Assembly (NCBI GenBank): GCA_001599815.1
Contig: BCIA01000003.1
Location: forward strand, 2,108,001-2,172,000
Direction: 5' to 3'
Source: Furcasterigmium furcatum
Taxonomy: Eukaryota > Ascomycota > Sordariomycetes > Glomerellales > Plectosphaerellaceae
DNA length: 64,000 nt
In this document: positions 22,269 to 32,510 of the stretch, piece by piece
How the letters are laid out: each line of letters opens with the position of its first letter
Numbering within the stretch: the first letter of the stretch is position 1
The notes under the pieces: model-generated
Seen by the model: only the letters and a program-made list of their open reading frames with translations
The model's database searches: none
Told to the model about the DNA's origin: nothing
Position numbers and translations under genes: made by a program

Positions 22269-23129
22269 ACGGACGATCTAATAATATGTGTATCTCGACC
22301 GTGCCACCGGGCCACCCTGTCCTCGAGCAACCACTCCCCCACTCTCCACGTCGAAGACAGAAACCCGACAGCAAAGAACGACGGCCACATACACACACAA
22401 TGGACCTGGGAGACTTGACTTGGGTCGAATCGATGGACGATATCGGGGCGAATGTGGAAGGGCGGCGTACCTCCTAATAGCGCTAGAAAAGGGGGACAGG
22501 CTGGGCTTGGGCGCAGAAAAGGGGCCTCATGGGGGAAAAGGTTCAGGCTGTTTCTCAAAGATCCCCGCCTCTCGGTTTTCCAAAGCTATGCTGTTGTATT
22601 TCGTGCCATGCGGTCAGCTTCTCTTCGTTCTTATTCTCTTTTCGATATGAAATCTAGCGACAAGAGAGATTTCATGATGCCGAGCCTCCCGGGTGACCTG
22701 AACATGCCATGGGATCATCATTTCATGCAGCTCCTACTGCTCCTCTCAAGCTGACTAGTAGCAGACGGCGTGACCAGGTGAACTGAGGAGCTGAGGCGTG
22801 ACCGCCAAAGCAAAAGTTCAATATTCACAGATGACCTGGATCGGAGGGTATGTTGAACGACATCCACGGATGCTATGCTCTGCATTCATGATATCTGCGG
22901 CACGCCCACCCTGCCGTCCAGCCCGTGTCTTCGTGACGAGAATGAAATGTACAAAAGCCAACATAGTGATAGCCAGGCGCCGCAACGCCCATGCGAGACT
23001 AAAAGAATGCAATGCCAATGCCAGCCGTCCAGTCCCCTTCCCGAGGACATTCATACAAGCCGGCGTCAACCTCTCAAGCCGACGGCATCCTCCCCTCTCA
23101 TACCGGGGGACTCGGACATCCCCGGGACC
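22269..23129. other. Convergent intergenic region, VPS74 and RRP14 3' ends
   Basis: About 860 bp separating the 3' ends of VPS74 (plus) and RRP14 (minus). No coding signal recognised; it should hold both 3' UTRs. Confidence 0.5.
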
Positions 23130-25112
23130 TCACTTCTTCGACTTATTTCCCCCCATGCCGAAGCTGCCCTCGAACCCGGGCCTGCCGCCCTTCTTCTTCT
23201 TCGCGACCTTGACCTTGAGCTTCTTCCCCGCCTTGCCGAGCTTCTTCTCGTCCTTGCGCTTCTTCAGGTTCTCCTCCCTCTTGCGCTGCTTCCCCTCGAC
23301 GGCGCGGGTGACGCCCTCGGCGCGCTCCTTCCACTCCTTCTCGCTCCGCTTCTTCTGCTTGTCCTTGCGCTTCACCGCCTTCTTCAGTGTCGCCTCGTCG
23401 TCGTGGATGCGATCGCCCTCCGCGCGCCGCCGCGCCGTCAGCCACGCCTCCTTCTCCTCCACGTCGGCCTGCTTCTCCGCGTCCAGCGCCGCGTGCTTCT
23501 TCTTCTGGTTCTGCAGCTTCAGCAGCGCCGTCTTCGGGTCCGACGGGCCCTTCTTCTTGTGCGTGTTGAGCGCGTGCGTCAGGTCCCGCGACAGCCGCGT
23601 GTGGTCATTGAACGCGACGCGGCCGAACGAGTAGTCCGTCGGCGCGTTGTCGTCGTCGGCGAGGAGGTGGTCGAGCGCGGGGGACATGATGCTGGGCGAG
23701 TTGGACGCGAGGGCCTCGTCGCGCTGGCGCTCCTCCTCGAGCTTGGTCTGGCGCCGGAGCTCGGTCTTCTTGGCCTTGCGCTGGGCCTGGCGGGCGCGCT
23801 GGGCCTCGATCAGCTCCTGGCGAGTGCGGATGGGCTTGCCGTCCGGGCCAATGGCCTTGCGGGCGGCTTGGAGCTCGGCGATGCGCGCGGCGAGGCGGGC
23901 TTTGAAGGCGGAGGTGTCGCGGGGAGGGTTGAGCTGCTTGGGCTTTTCGGAGGGTGGGTCGGTAGAAGAGGTAGAGGTTGTGGTTGTGGTGCTGGCGACT
24001 TCGTGGTTCGCGGCAGCGTTGTTGGATGCGTCTGCGGAGTCGAAGACTGGGGAGTGAGAGGCTGATCTCGGGCTGGAGGCGGTAGAGTCGGCAACCTCGG
24101 AGTCGACAGGCCTTGGTGCAGCAGCCACAGCCTCCTCATTCTCAGCGTCAGACTCGCCGGAGACCGTCTCGTATTCCTCGTCCCTGTCGTGGTCGTTGCT
24201 GGGGGTCTTGGTGTCCTTCGCCTTGCCCTTAGCCGACTGCTTCACAGCCTCGGCGGCCTTGGGCGCCTTCTTCTGCGAAGTGGTCTGCTCGCTCTTCTCC
24301 GACTTGGCCGCCGTCTCAGCCTTCGCGGCAGCAGCAGCCTCCTTGGCCGCGGCCTTCGCCGCCCGCTTGTCTGCCTTCTTCTCTTTCTTGGCCTTGCGCT
24401 CCGCCCGCTGGGCGTCTCGTTTCGCGGCCTTCATGAGCTCTTCCTGGGTCATCTCGGCGGGGTTCTCGTCAACGACAGACGCCAGGTTGTCGAGAGGCTC
24501 GTCGGGCCTCTCCCGCCTCTGCTTCTTATTCGGCTGCTCGTCCCGCCTCTTCAGGCCTTCGCCGGGCTCCTCCATGACGATGCCGGGCACCTCTTCGTCC
24601 GCCTCGTTGTCGTCCTCTTCCCGCTCGGCCTCTTGCAGCTCCCGCAGCTTTCGCTTGTTCTTCGCCCGTTCGTCCATGATCTCCTTTGCGCTGCGGTTCA
24701 GGTCGCTATCGGGATCGAACTTGTTCATGCGGGCGGCCTTGGCTTCGGCCTTAGTCTGCTTTTTCCGGTTCCATTGATCCTGCGCGGGCATCATGTGAGC
24801 GCTTTGTCCGATGAAGGAGGAGCAACATGCAGCGGTGTGGTTTGTTCTCGAATGGAGGGAATGGACATGGAGGCAGAGGGCGACGGGCGGGCGACAGCAG
24901 CGACGGGCAAACATACAGAAGTATCCTCCGGATAGTACATCTTGGCTGGAATCAGCGACAGCAGGCTGTCAAAGGACTTTGCGTTCCCCCAAAGACGGTC
25001 CTATGTTGTTTGTCAACGGGCTGATCTCCAGGCTGGTCCTTCACCACCGAATCCTCCTTTGGGCGCGGGGTGGGAGCAGGCGGCGACGAACCTTGAGCGA
25101 CGAGTCGGCCAT
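23130..25112 (-). CDS. RRP14: Ribosome biogenesis protein Rrp14 (SURF6 family)
   Basis: Three exons on the minus strand: 25092-25112 (only 7 codons), 24917-25000 and 23130-24779, with introns of 91 and 137 nt; 584 aa spliced. Exon 2 supplies the conserved N-terminus (AKSFDSLLSLIPAKMYY), missing if one reads only the long open frame. Exon 3 starts DQWNRKKQTKAEAKAARMNK. The middle is acidic and Lys/Ala-rich. The C-terminal SURF6 domain is extremely basic, with RLSRDLTHALNTHKKK and long KKRK runs, ending GSFGMGGNKSKK. Rrp14 works in the nucleolus in early processing of both ribosomal subunits. The tiny first exon is supported by frame closure and by the family N-terminus. Confidence 0.93.
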
Positions 25113-25985
25113 CCTATCCGATCCTCAATTCAAGCGTCTTTGTGGCGTTATCAGTTGTTTGCCGTCAGTCCAGCCGGTCGATCAGAGATGGTCGGTGTCG
25201 GCGGCAACAGCAGAGGAAGTCGTCGATTTGCGGTGCAGGAAAAGGCGGCGGCGGCGGGCGGGCATTGGCTGGTTTTCTGCTGCCTCTGAAATTTTTTGGG
25301 GTGTGGAGTTGTCGCTTAAGGCACCTTCCGCGAAATCTTGGCGGGCGCCTTTTTCTGCCGGGCGGGCCGCTCCATTGTTTCCCCTCCCCCATGGGCGGTG
25401 GCCTCGGTGAGAAAAGGCGGTCAACAGAGTGACCGGGGAACACCATATAACATTATGTCACTCAAATCAATAAGGTATGACAAGTCACTCACAATTACCA
25501 GTTGAATGGTTTCTGATAATATCAATTACCACTGTATGTCTATTGTAATACACTCCGAGTAGTCCGATTCATGGTCATGTCGCCCGCCCCGTGCCTCCGA
25601 AGGACAAGAATGATGCCTTCACAACCCTGCGGCCGACTGCTCAGAAATCCTCTCCCACATGTCCTACCCGTACGCCTGGCATGGCCCCTGTCACCCCGTA
25701 TCAGACCATGCGGTTGCTCTCGCCTCGCCCAATACACCAGGCTCGGGAATCAGAGCGAGTCAGTATAAGCAAATATGTGGTAATACATGTAACGCCCCTC
25801 CGTGGGTGTCAAGTCAACGGCAACGCCAAATGCAATGCCTGCCGTTGAATGCTGAAGCTGCAACCAGGGACATCATCCCGGCTGACCTGTAACCGAAAAC
25901 ACACCGTACTCCGATACCGTGGGTCGACCGAACGAGTATGAAGACCATCGTGAGTCTGCCCAGCCGGCGAGCGAACCTGCGTTCA
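25113..25985. other. Intergenic between RRP14 promoter and HPC2 3' end
   Basis: About 870 bp. The stretch at about 25440-25560 is distinctly AT-richer than its surroundings. The side next to RRP14 is G-rich. No gene recognised. Confidence 0.5.
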
Positions 25986-28082
25986 CTATGCGACGGCCTC
26001 GACGGTGAGAGGCTCCATCTTCCGGCGCTTCGTCGTCAATATTTCGGGCTTTTTGGTGATGTTCATCTTCTTGCCGCCACGCTTCGCCTTCTTCTCAGCC
26101 GTTTGCTGCGGCATCATGAAATCAAAAGCGGTCACTTCCCGGTCATCCTAGGCACCGGGACCCGTGGCGCTGACTGCGAGAGGGGAGCCCTGCGGCTGGA
26201 AGACGTAGCTCTCGCCGCTCTTAGAGGTCAGCTCAGCCATCTTCTGCCGCTCGGCCTTCTCACGCTCGAGCTGCTCCCGCTCGGACTTGGTGATGCGGGG
26301 CTTGCGAGTGAGGGCACCTCCACGGGAACCACGGCCGCCGCGAGATCCAGGGCCACCACCGCGGCCAGTGCCCTCGCCGCCGCCACGACCACCGCGGCTG
26401 CCACGTCCACCACGACTTCCACGGCCGCGCTTGGGCAGGGTATCGTGTCTGTTGCATGTTAGCATGCCGTCAGTAGAGAGGGAGAGGAGATTCACATACC
26501 CATTGTTTGCAGGCTTCTCAGGCTCCTGCACGAGAGGACCGGAGTAGACGAAGAAGCCGTCACGGCTGGCAGCCGCCTGCTCCTCCCACAGCATTTCCGA
26601 GTCGTCGACAAAGTCGTCATCCTTATCGTATTCGTCCTCCTTGAAGTTCCGCTTCTTCTTCTTGGGTTTCTCGGCCTCCTGGCCGCTGGTCATGCCGCCC
26701 ATCTCGACGTTGCTGGCTTCCTTATCCGAGTCCTCCGACATCTCGTCGCCGGATTCCTGACCATTGGCAACCTTTTCGAGGGCGGCAGATGCGGCGGCAA
26801 TGCGGGCCTTGCGATCCCTCTGGGCGGCCAGGCGGGGGTGAAGGGCGTCCCAGCCGTAGCTGTCCTCGGCCATGCGCATGAAGTTTACATACTTGTTGGT
26901 TTCGCCAAGCTTGATGGGGATGCTGAGGACAATCGAAGGGGCCTGGTACTCAGTCCCAGGTTCGGCCTTGCCAAAGTCCAGGATGGAGCGGCTATTGTCG
27001 CCGACGGAGCTGTAGTCCTCAAGAGGCGTCATCTTGGGCGATGATACAGCAGTGGCCGTCTTCTTCGGCTTCTGCTGAGGCGAGGCCTTCTTGGAGACGG
27101 GAGCGCTGCTGGCAGTGGCCGTCAGATCCTTCATTTTCGATTCAGCCCTGAAGCCGGAGATGACGGGGGTCGGGGCCTTCTGTGCCTCAGAAGGCTTCGC
27201 CGCCGATTGAGGCGCTGGGCGATGGGGATAAGAGGGTGAAGTGGGGGCTGAGCCAGAGTCGCCCTGGGCGTAGGTCTGGGAAGCCGTCCTCTGGAGTGGT
27301 TGAGTGGGTGATACAATATTGTGGACAGGGTCAACAAGACTGGCAATTGAAGGAGACGCGCTGGCGCGGTTTGTGACTTGGGTAGCGGGGCGTGGTGACG
27401 TTGCGCTGCCGAATATTCCGCGAACAGGATCGTAGTTGCCGCGAATGGGATCGTAGCTCTGGCCACTGGTGCGCGCTGGGTGAGTTGCGGCGGCGGCGGT
27501 GGTGCTGCTGCTGCCTTGCTTCTGTTGAACGGGCTCGGGATCCGTATTCAGAATGCTTTGCATTGAGCGGGGATACTCTTCGCGCTTTGGCGCCTTCTGA
27601 GACTGATCCAGGCTTGCAGACGCAGACCTTGACTCAGATGTGGCAGTATCGACAAGGTCAGAGATCTTGGATTGGCGGGAGGCGGACGCAGCCAGCGACT
27701 TGGAATCGGCGGGCGCCTCGTCGTCCTGAGCCGGAGCCGACTTACGCTTCCTCTGCACGGGAGGCGCGTTAGGATCCCTGGGTTTTCTAGGCTTGCGGAC
27801 CTTGGGTGCCTCTGGTGTGCCGTCGGGGTTCTTGGGCTTGACCGTGGAACCGGGCTTGCGGCCAGGCTTCTTTCTAGGGAGGCCGGCGGCAGTGAGTCTG
27901 ACAGGGGGTTGATTGTCTGCGGGAGGTGCAACACCAAACCGCGGTTGGGAGGGGTCGACGATGATCTCTTCCATGTCCATCTTGGGAACAGACTTTGGGG
28001 GTGTTCCTGGGTTTGAAATGGACTGGGAAGGGGGCGACGAGAGGTCTGGCGATGAGCTGTTCTCGTTGGTTCTGCCCGTCAT
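25986..28082 (-). CDS. HPC2: HIR histone chaperone subunit Hpc2 (ubinuclein-related) with RGG box
   Basis: The open frame runs from the ATG at 28082 to a TAG at 26148-26150. An AT-hook-like KKPGRKPGS lies near residues 71-79. A long Ser/Pro/Ala-rich region follows. The Hpc2/ubinuclein (HUN) motif spans about 478-518: DEYDKDDDFVDDSE and then DGFFVYSGPLVQ. After it comes an RGG box (RGSRGGRGSRGGRGGG). A 51-nt in-frame intron (26449-26499, donor GTATGT, GCTAAC, acceptor CAG) interrupts the stretch between them. Beyond the TAG the same frame stays open for 53 codons to a second TAG at 25986-25988, encoding a basic tail ending MEPLTVEAVA. A 69-nt intron at 26106-26174 would remove the first stop in frame, giving 658 aa; its donor (GTCAGC) is weak. 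Hpc2 acts with Hir1-3 in replication-independent H3-H4 deposition. Family certain; C-terminus uncertain (26148 is the alternative end). Confidence 0.88.
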
Positions 28083-30467
28083 GTCCTAGGGCCCGGAAGA
28101 AATAAAGAAATGCAGGAACCCTGCAATCTTTGACGCTGTACTCTCTGGTGTTGGTCCTCAAGACTTTTGTGCGTGTACAAGTTTGGTGGTTGTGGAGAGA
28201 ACAAAGGCAGGAGTTCCAATCTTGGGATCAGAACTCGGAACCGCGACGCGCTGGAAGGAGCAGTGCAGCTACGTCGTTGCGAATGACCTCACGCGCAGTC
28301 CTGGTTGGTGGAGGACGGCAATGCACGTTGGTGGATGGGGGCGGGGATTAGGTAAGGTCCAATTTTGGGCCGGGCCAGAATCGGATTGGTGATTTGGGGT
28401 GTTCGAGTTGGCGGCCGTGCGGAGTCGCCGAGGCGGACGGGGCTGTGGGAATAGCCTCAAGAGACACGGGCGGGCGTTTCTCGTCGTGTCTTCTGACGAC
28501 AGTCGTCGACTTTGACCGGCCAGAAATGACCCTCGCAGTCGGGTAATCGCCGAAAGGAGGGCGGCAAGAAATCTAGCAGACCGAGCTGCACCTTTTGATG
28601 GTCCTTTGACGATGCCAGAGGCCAGCCGCAGTGTCGAAAAGGATGGATTCAAAATTGTCGTGGCCGGTGTTGCGGTGTTTTGGTGGTTGAAGGAAGAAAA
28701 AGGGTGGGAGGGCGAGGATGGCGATGGGGATGGCTACGTTTTTGGAGAGAGAGAGAAACAACTCTGGGCCCTTTTTCGCGCCGGCATTAAACACGGGACC
28801 TTTGGGTAAAGCAAAATGCGAGAAAAACCGGGGCACGGGGGGAAAGGGAAGAGACGAGGATTCACTTGGAGCGGGCAATCAATTTGATTAGGTGGTATTA
28901 ACCAGGCGAGACGAGACGAGACGGTCGGGAACGGGGGAGAAAGGGGAGACGGGGACGGCCAGCAGATCTCAAGGGGGGTGCTTGATGACGACGGGGTCAT
29001 GAGATGGGGAGAGACATCAGGAATGGATGGAGGCGGGCTGGGGGGCAGCAGCTATGGATGGCGCCAGAATGGAAGCACCAGCAGAAGAAGAAGGATGAGG
29101 TGCGTGCTGCCTATAGCTCCAGGGGTCGGCCAGATGAACAACACAGCAGCAAGCCAGGTCCGGCAGGGAAAGCAAAGACTCCGTTCCTCGGCACCACCTG
29201 ACTTCAGTCGAGGTACCCTCCGGGCAATTGGAGGGAGTCGACGAATACAGTGTGCACGAGCCGCCCCGGAGGAACCAGCATCGGAATCATGTTTGGATGA
29301 GCAGAGCAAAAATGCCTGTCGCTAAATCTGGCCGAAACTGACCAAGCCGCGTGGTTGGCCGCGTCGTGGCAGGCAGGAAAGGCGGCTCTGGTGGGCCAGG
29401 GTCTCGTGGCATCGGTGCGGAAGTAGAGGGTACTTTGGGCGACCAAGGTAATTCCACCGCAAAGCGCGAAAAGCGACATTTAGCAGATATGTCAAAGTAC
29501 CCGGGACCTCCACCACATGCAAGTTCCGCGTCTGATGGCCAGGGGACATCATCCCAAGCTTCCGGGTTAGGCTAGCGGGTGACCCACTTAAGCGCCGACG
29601 GGCATGGGGATCTTATCGGTGCACCACCCCAAGCCCGAGCTGCCGAACAGGGGCCCAACGGATGCATAACGCGGGGTTGCGCCGCGTGTCGAAACCGGGC
29701 CTTCATCGAGCGCGACACGATCCAGCACAATTGACAAGTTGCATTTTTTATGAGGTGGGAGGGAAATGAGGCCTTATTTTGTCGACTGCGGAGGCACCCG
29801 TTTTGAGTTTGTGGTGACTGGCTAGTGTTAGCGGGAGAAGCGTCATTGCGGATGGGCATTTCCGTTTAATGCACAAAATTTGTGGCCCGGGGTGCAGCGG
29901 CCTGCGAATGTCCGTCGCGGAAGCAGCATGTGCGGATTTGAAACTTTCTGGAAGACCAGCGCTCTAACAGTATACGCCAACGCCATTCAACACGGCGATT
30001 CATGCCTGCGACAGTAGAGCCACTGAGGTGAATGTCCACTGAATAGCTATTTCTTGCATTGTGCCTGCTTTTGTCTGAGTTATTCGCGACAGCCCGTCAA
30101 GAACATTGTGCCTGAACCCGGCACTCGAGAAAGCCATTGTCTTCGATCGGAAATGCGAGATCGGCGCTAAAGCTGCACAAGGGTGTGGCTCGACAAGGCT
30201 CCAGCCACAACGTTTTCTGCCTGCGTCGGTCTCCACCAGGCCGAGGGGCAATCAGTGCCATTTTTGGACCGGGAGCCTGGGCGTCGCATCCAAAGACTGT
30301 GAAGCTCCTCGCGATTTCTCCCACAACCAACTGCTCAACACCCTAGCTGCTCTCTCTCTGCCCCCTACCCTCAGCTCCTCTTCTGCCTCCATCTCAACCG
30401 TCGGGTCCCCTCTTTTGCGCAGTGGTTCCCCATTAGTACGACTCCTGCCGTCGGACGATTGGCCATC
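28083..30467. other. Divergent intergenic region between HPC2 and RBA50
   Basis: About 2.4 kb between two divergent start codons. It contains a G-rich stretch at about 28300-29100 with a short ACGAG/GAGAC simple repeat near 28905-28922. No convincing coding segment, and no tRNA or 5S gene, recognised. Confidence 0.5.
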
Positions 30468-31691
30468 ATGGACACCACACTCCTCATCGGCGACATCGTC
30501 GAACGAGACACTTCAGAAACCAAGCCTCCTCCGACATTTGACGACATCGAGCCCTCGACTACTGGCTTTCCGGCTCACAGAAAGCGACCCCGAGTTTCCG
30601 CCTTCAAGCGCCAGCAGCAAGGAAAAGCAGGCACCGATGCAGCGGCCGCCGCGGGCTCAAAAGCTCACGCCGCCCACGAGGCGAGATTCGATGGAGACAG
30701 CGAGACACAAAGCCAAGACTTTGAAGCCGTAGAACGCCGTCGCATTGATCGCGAAAACAAGGCGAAGATCGAGAGCATGTCGCCCGAGGAGATCGAGAAG
30801 GAGAGGGCGGAGCTCATGAAAGGCTTGAACCCGACACTCATCCAGCGGTTACTACAACGAGCAAGTCTCGACGACCCCGATGACCAAAATCCTTTCGAAC
30901 AAGAGGCAAAAGCACGACAGCCAGCGCCAGAGATCAAGATCGAGGACACATCCGCGCCGCCTCCGCCGAAGCCGAAGATCGAAACACCAGAACCGCAATC
31001 TCAGCCGCGACCGCCGGTCGACGAGGACAGAGCTCCCGCTGAACCGCCCAAAGACCTCTTCCCCATCAACCAGCAGCCCGACACCACGCACTTCCCCGCC
31101 CCGCCGGCCCTCCCGGACCTCGACCCCTCGCACCCCGACTTCCTCCAGACCCTCCACGAGAAATTCTTCCCCAACCTCCCCGCCGACCCGAGCAAGCTGG
31201 CCTGGATGGCGCCCCTCCCGACCGCCGACTCCGCCGCCGACCGCGACTCGCCGTACTACCCGGGCCAGGAGTCCCTCCCCATCTCCGCGCTGCGCTTCGA
31301 TTTCCGCGGCGTGCTCATCCCGCCGAGCGTGAGCAGGAAGATCCCCGTCAGCAAGGGGCTACATCACCACGGGCAGGCGCCCGAGTCGGCGGGGTACACG
31401 ATCGAAGAGCTGGCGATACTGGCTCGGAGCGCGGTTCCGGCGCAGAGGTCCGTCGCGTTCCAGACGTTGGGGAGGATCCTTTACCGGCTCGGGAAGGGTG
31501 AGTGGGGGACGGGCAAGGACGACAGCCTCGCGAAGGGAATATGGAGCAGCGTTGTTGAGGGGCGGGTGCTGGAGAGCCTGTCCGAAGCGGCGATGAAGGA
31601 CTCGGGGCATAGGGGAAGCAGGGCGTATGCGACCGAGGCGCTGTGGTTGCTCGAGAAGGGCGGGTGGAGGGCGCAGCTCTCCGGGAGGTAG
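30468..31691 (+). CDS. RBA50: RNA polymerase II-associated protein Rba50 (RPAP1 family)
   Basis: Intronless, 407 aa from the first ATG at 30468; the frame upstream opens only with a TTG. The RPAP1 N-terminal motif is at about 85-133, with IESMSPEEIEKERAELMKGL followed by NPTLIQRLLQRA. A Pro-rich, acidic linker carries many Pro-Glu and Pro-Pro pairs. The RPAP1 C-terminal motif starts at ALRFDFRGVLIP and continues GLHHHGQAPESAGYTIEEL and RSAVPAQRSVAFQTLGRILY. Rba50 links RNA polymerase II subunits during assembly and nuclear import, and transcription depends on it. Both signature domains are present in the right order, so the gene looks complete. Confidence 0.95.
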   Translation: MDTTLLIGDIVERDTSETKPPPTFDDIEPSTTGFPAHRKRPRVSAFKRQQQGKAGTDAAAAAGSKAHAAHEARFDGDSETQSQDFEAVERRRIDRENKAKIESMSPEEIEKERAELMKGLNPTLIQRLLQRASLDDPDDQNPFEQEAKARQPAPEIKIEDTSAPPPPKPKIETPEPQSQPRPPVDEDRAPAEPPKDLFPINQQPDTTHFPAPPALPDLDPSHPDFLQTLHEKFFPNLPADPSKLAWMAPLPTADSAADRDSPYYPGQESLPISALRFDFRGVLIPPSVSRKIPVSKGLHHHGQAPESAGYTIEELAILARSAVPAQRSVAFQTLGRILYRLGKGEWGTGKDDSLAKGIWSSVVEGRVLESLSEAAMKDSGHRGSRAYATEALWLLEKGGWRAQLSGR

Positions 31692-31955
31692 CTTTCCGTA
31701 TCACCTGAAGGTACCATCGGAAATATGGTAGCGCGACGAAGAGCAGCTGCTCAAGCAAATCCAGTGTGTAAGAGCCGGGCTATCCTGGATTCGCCCAGCC
31801 ATGTCCAACCTTCACGGACTCTCATTTCCGTGAAACCAACCTTGAAGGAGCAAGCCAAGCACAGACATTGAGAATTTGTTAGACAACAGATGTACATCGG
31901 ATGCGAGAGAAAAAGAAAAAGAGAAAAGGCCGGCTGGCAAAACTGCAAAAAGATG

Positions 31956-32055
31956 TGGACGATCCGCGAATTGAACGCGGGACCTTCAGCAAGCATGCGT
32001 CCTCGAAGAGGATCTTCAATGCTAAGCAGATGTCATACCACTAGACCAATCGCCC
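31956..32055 (-). tRNA. Intron-containing tRNA gene, anticodon reads AGC
   Basis: Minus-strand cloverleaf: acceptor stem GGGCGAT/ATCGTCC with a G3-T70 wobble and discriminator A; D stem GTC/GAC; T stem CCGCG/CGCGG with loop TTCAATT. The anticodon stem TCTGC/GCTGA has one T-T mismatch. Between the stem halves lie 35 nt, so a 7-nt loop plus an intron of about 28 nt. Anticodon AGC is preceded by TT and can pair with GCT near the 3' end of the intron, as in normal tRNA precursors. AGC and G3-U70 point to alanine, but the GGTCTAGTGGTATGA body is more like fungal tRNA-Pro or tRNA-Asp. The gene is well supported; the isotype is not. A T-run follows on the minus strand (31947-31951). Confidence 0.75.
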
Positions 32056-32282
32056 GATTTCATTGGATGCACCTGCGTTTTCCGGAACCATAACCGACGC
32101 AACCGACCAAGCACAGCACAGCCCCCCCTTTCAATACACAAATCTTGACGAAACTCTCCACCCAAGCCATTCTAAGCACCATTTCCTCCGCTGGATATTG
32201 ATAGTAAGGTGCTTCAGCGGATTATGAACTCGAGGTCTGGCAGTGACTGCTGATTGTGTGAAATGTTGCAGTCTCTATTTGC

Positions 32283-32510
32283 CTACTTGGTGAAACCAGA
32301 CCATTGTGCTTTTCCTTTAGCTAGATTGAGATAGGGGTCCGGGTCCTCAAGCGGGAGCATGTAGTCGCCCGTGTACCCGGGGCCGCCGCGCAGGACGAGC
32401 AAGGGCCGGGAGTCACCCGGACCTGCTGGCCAGGGGCCGCTGATCGTGTAGCATATCTCGCAGGGCCACTCAGAGGCCAGCATTTTGGATTCAAAAATCT
32501 TCATACGACA
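32283..32510 (-). pseudogene. Remnant of a proline-iminopeptidase-like alpha/beta-hydrolase
   Basis: A short minus-strand frame reads EWPCEICYTISGPW and then RPLLVLRGGPGYTGDYMLPL, the usual N-terminal block of fungal proline iminopeptidase-like hydrolases. There the motif is HGGPG; here the His is Arg. The match stops after about 60 residues and no catalytic serine or downstream domain follows. It abuts and slightly overlaps the 3' end of the Zn2Cys6 gene in another frame. I read it as a decayed fragment, perhaps a lost member of the neighbouring cluster. Confidence 0.6.

Noticed and set aside
24780..24914. N-terminus of RRP14 as read by the long open frame
   Set aside because: The segment is an intron (24780-24916); the conserved N-terminus comes from exons at 25092-25112 and 24917-25000.
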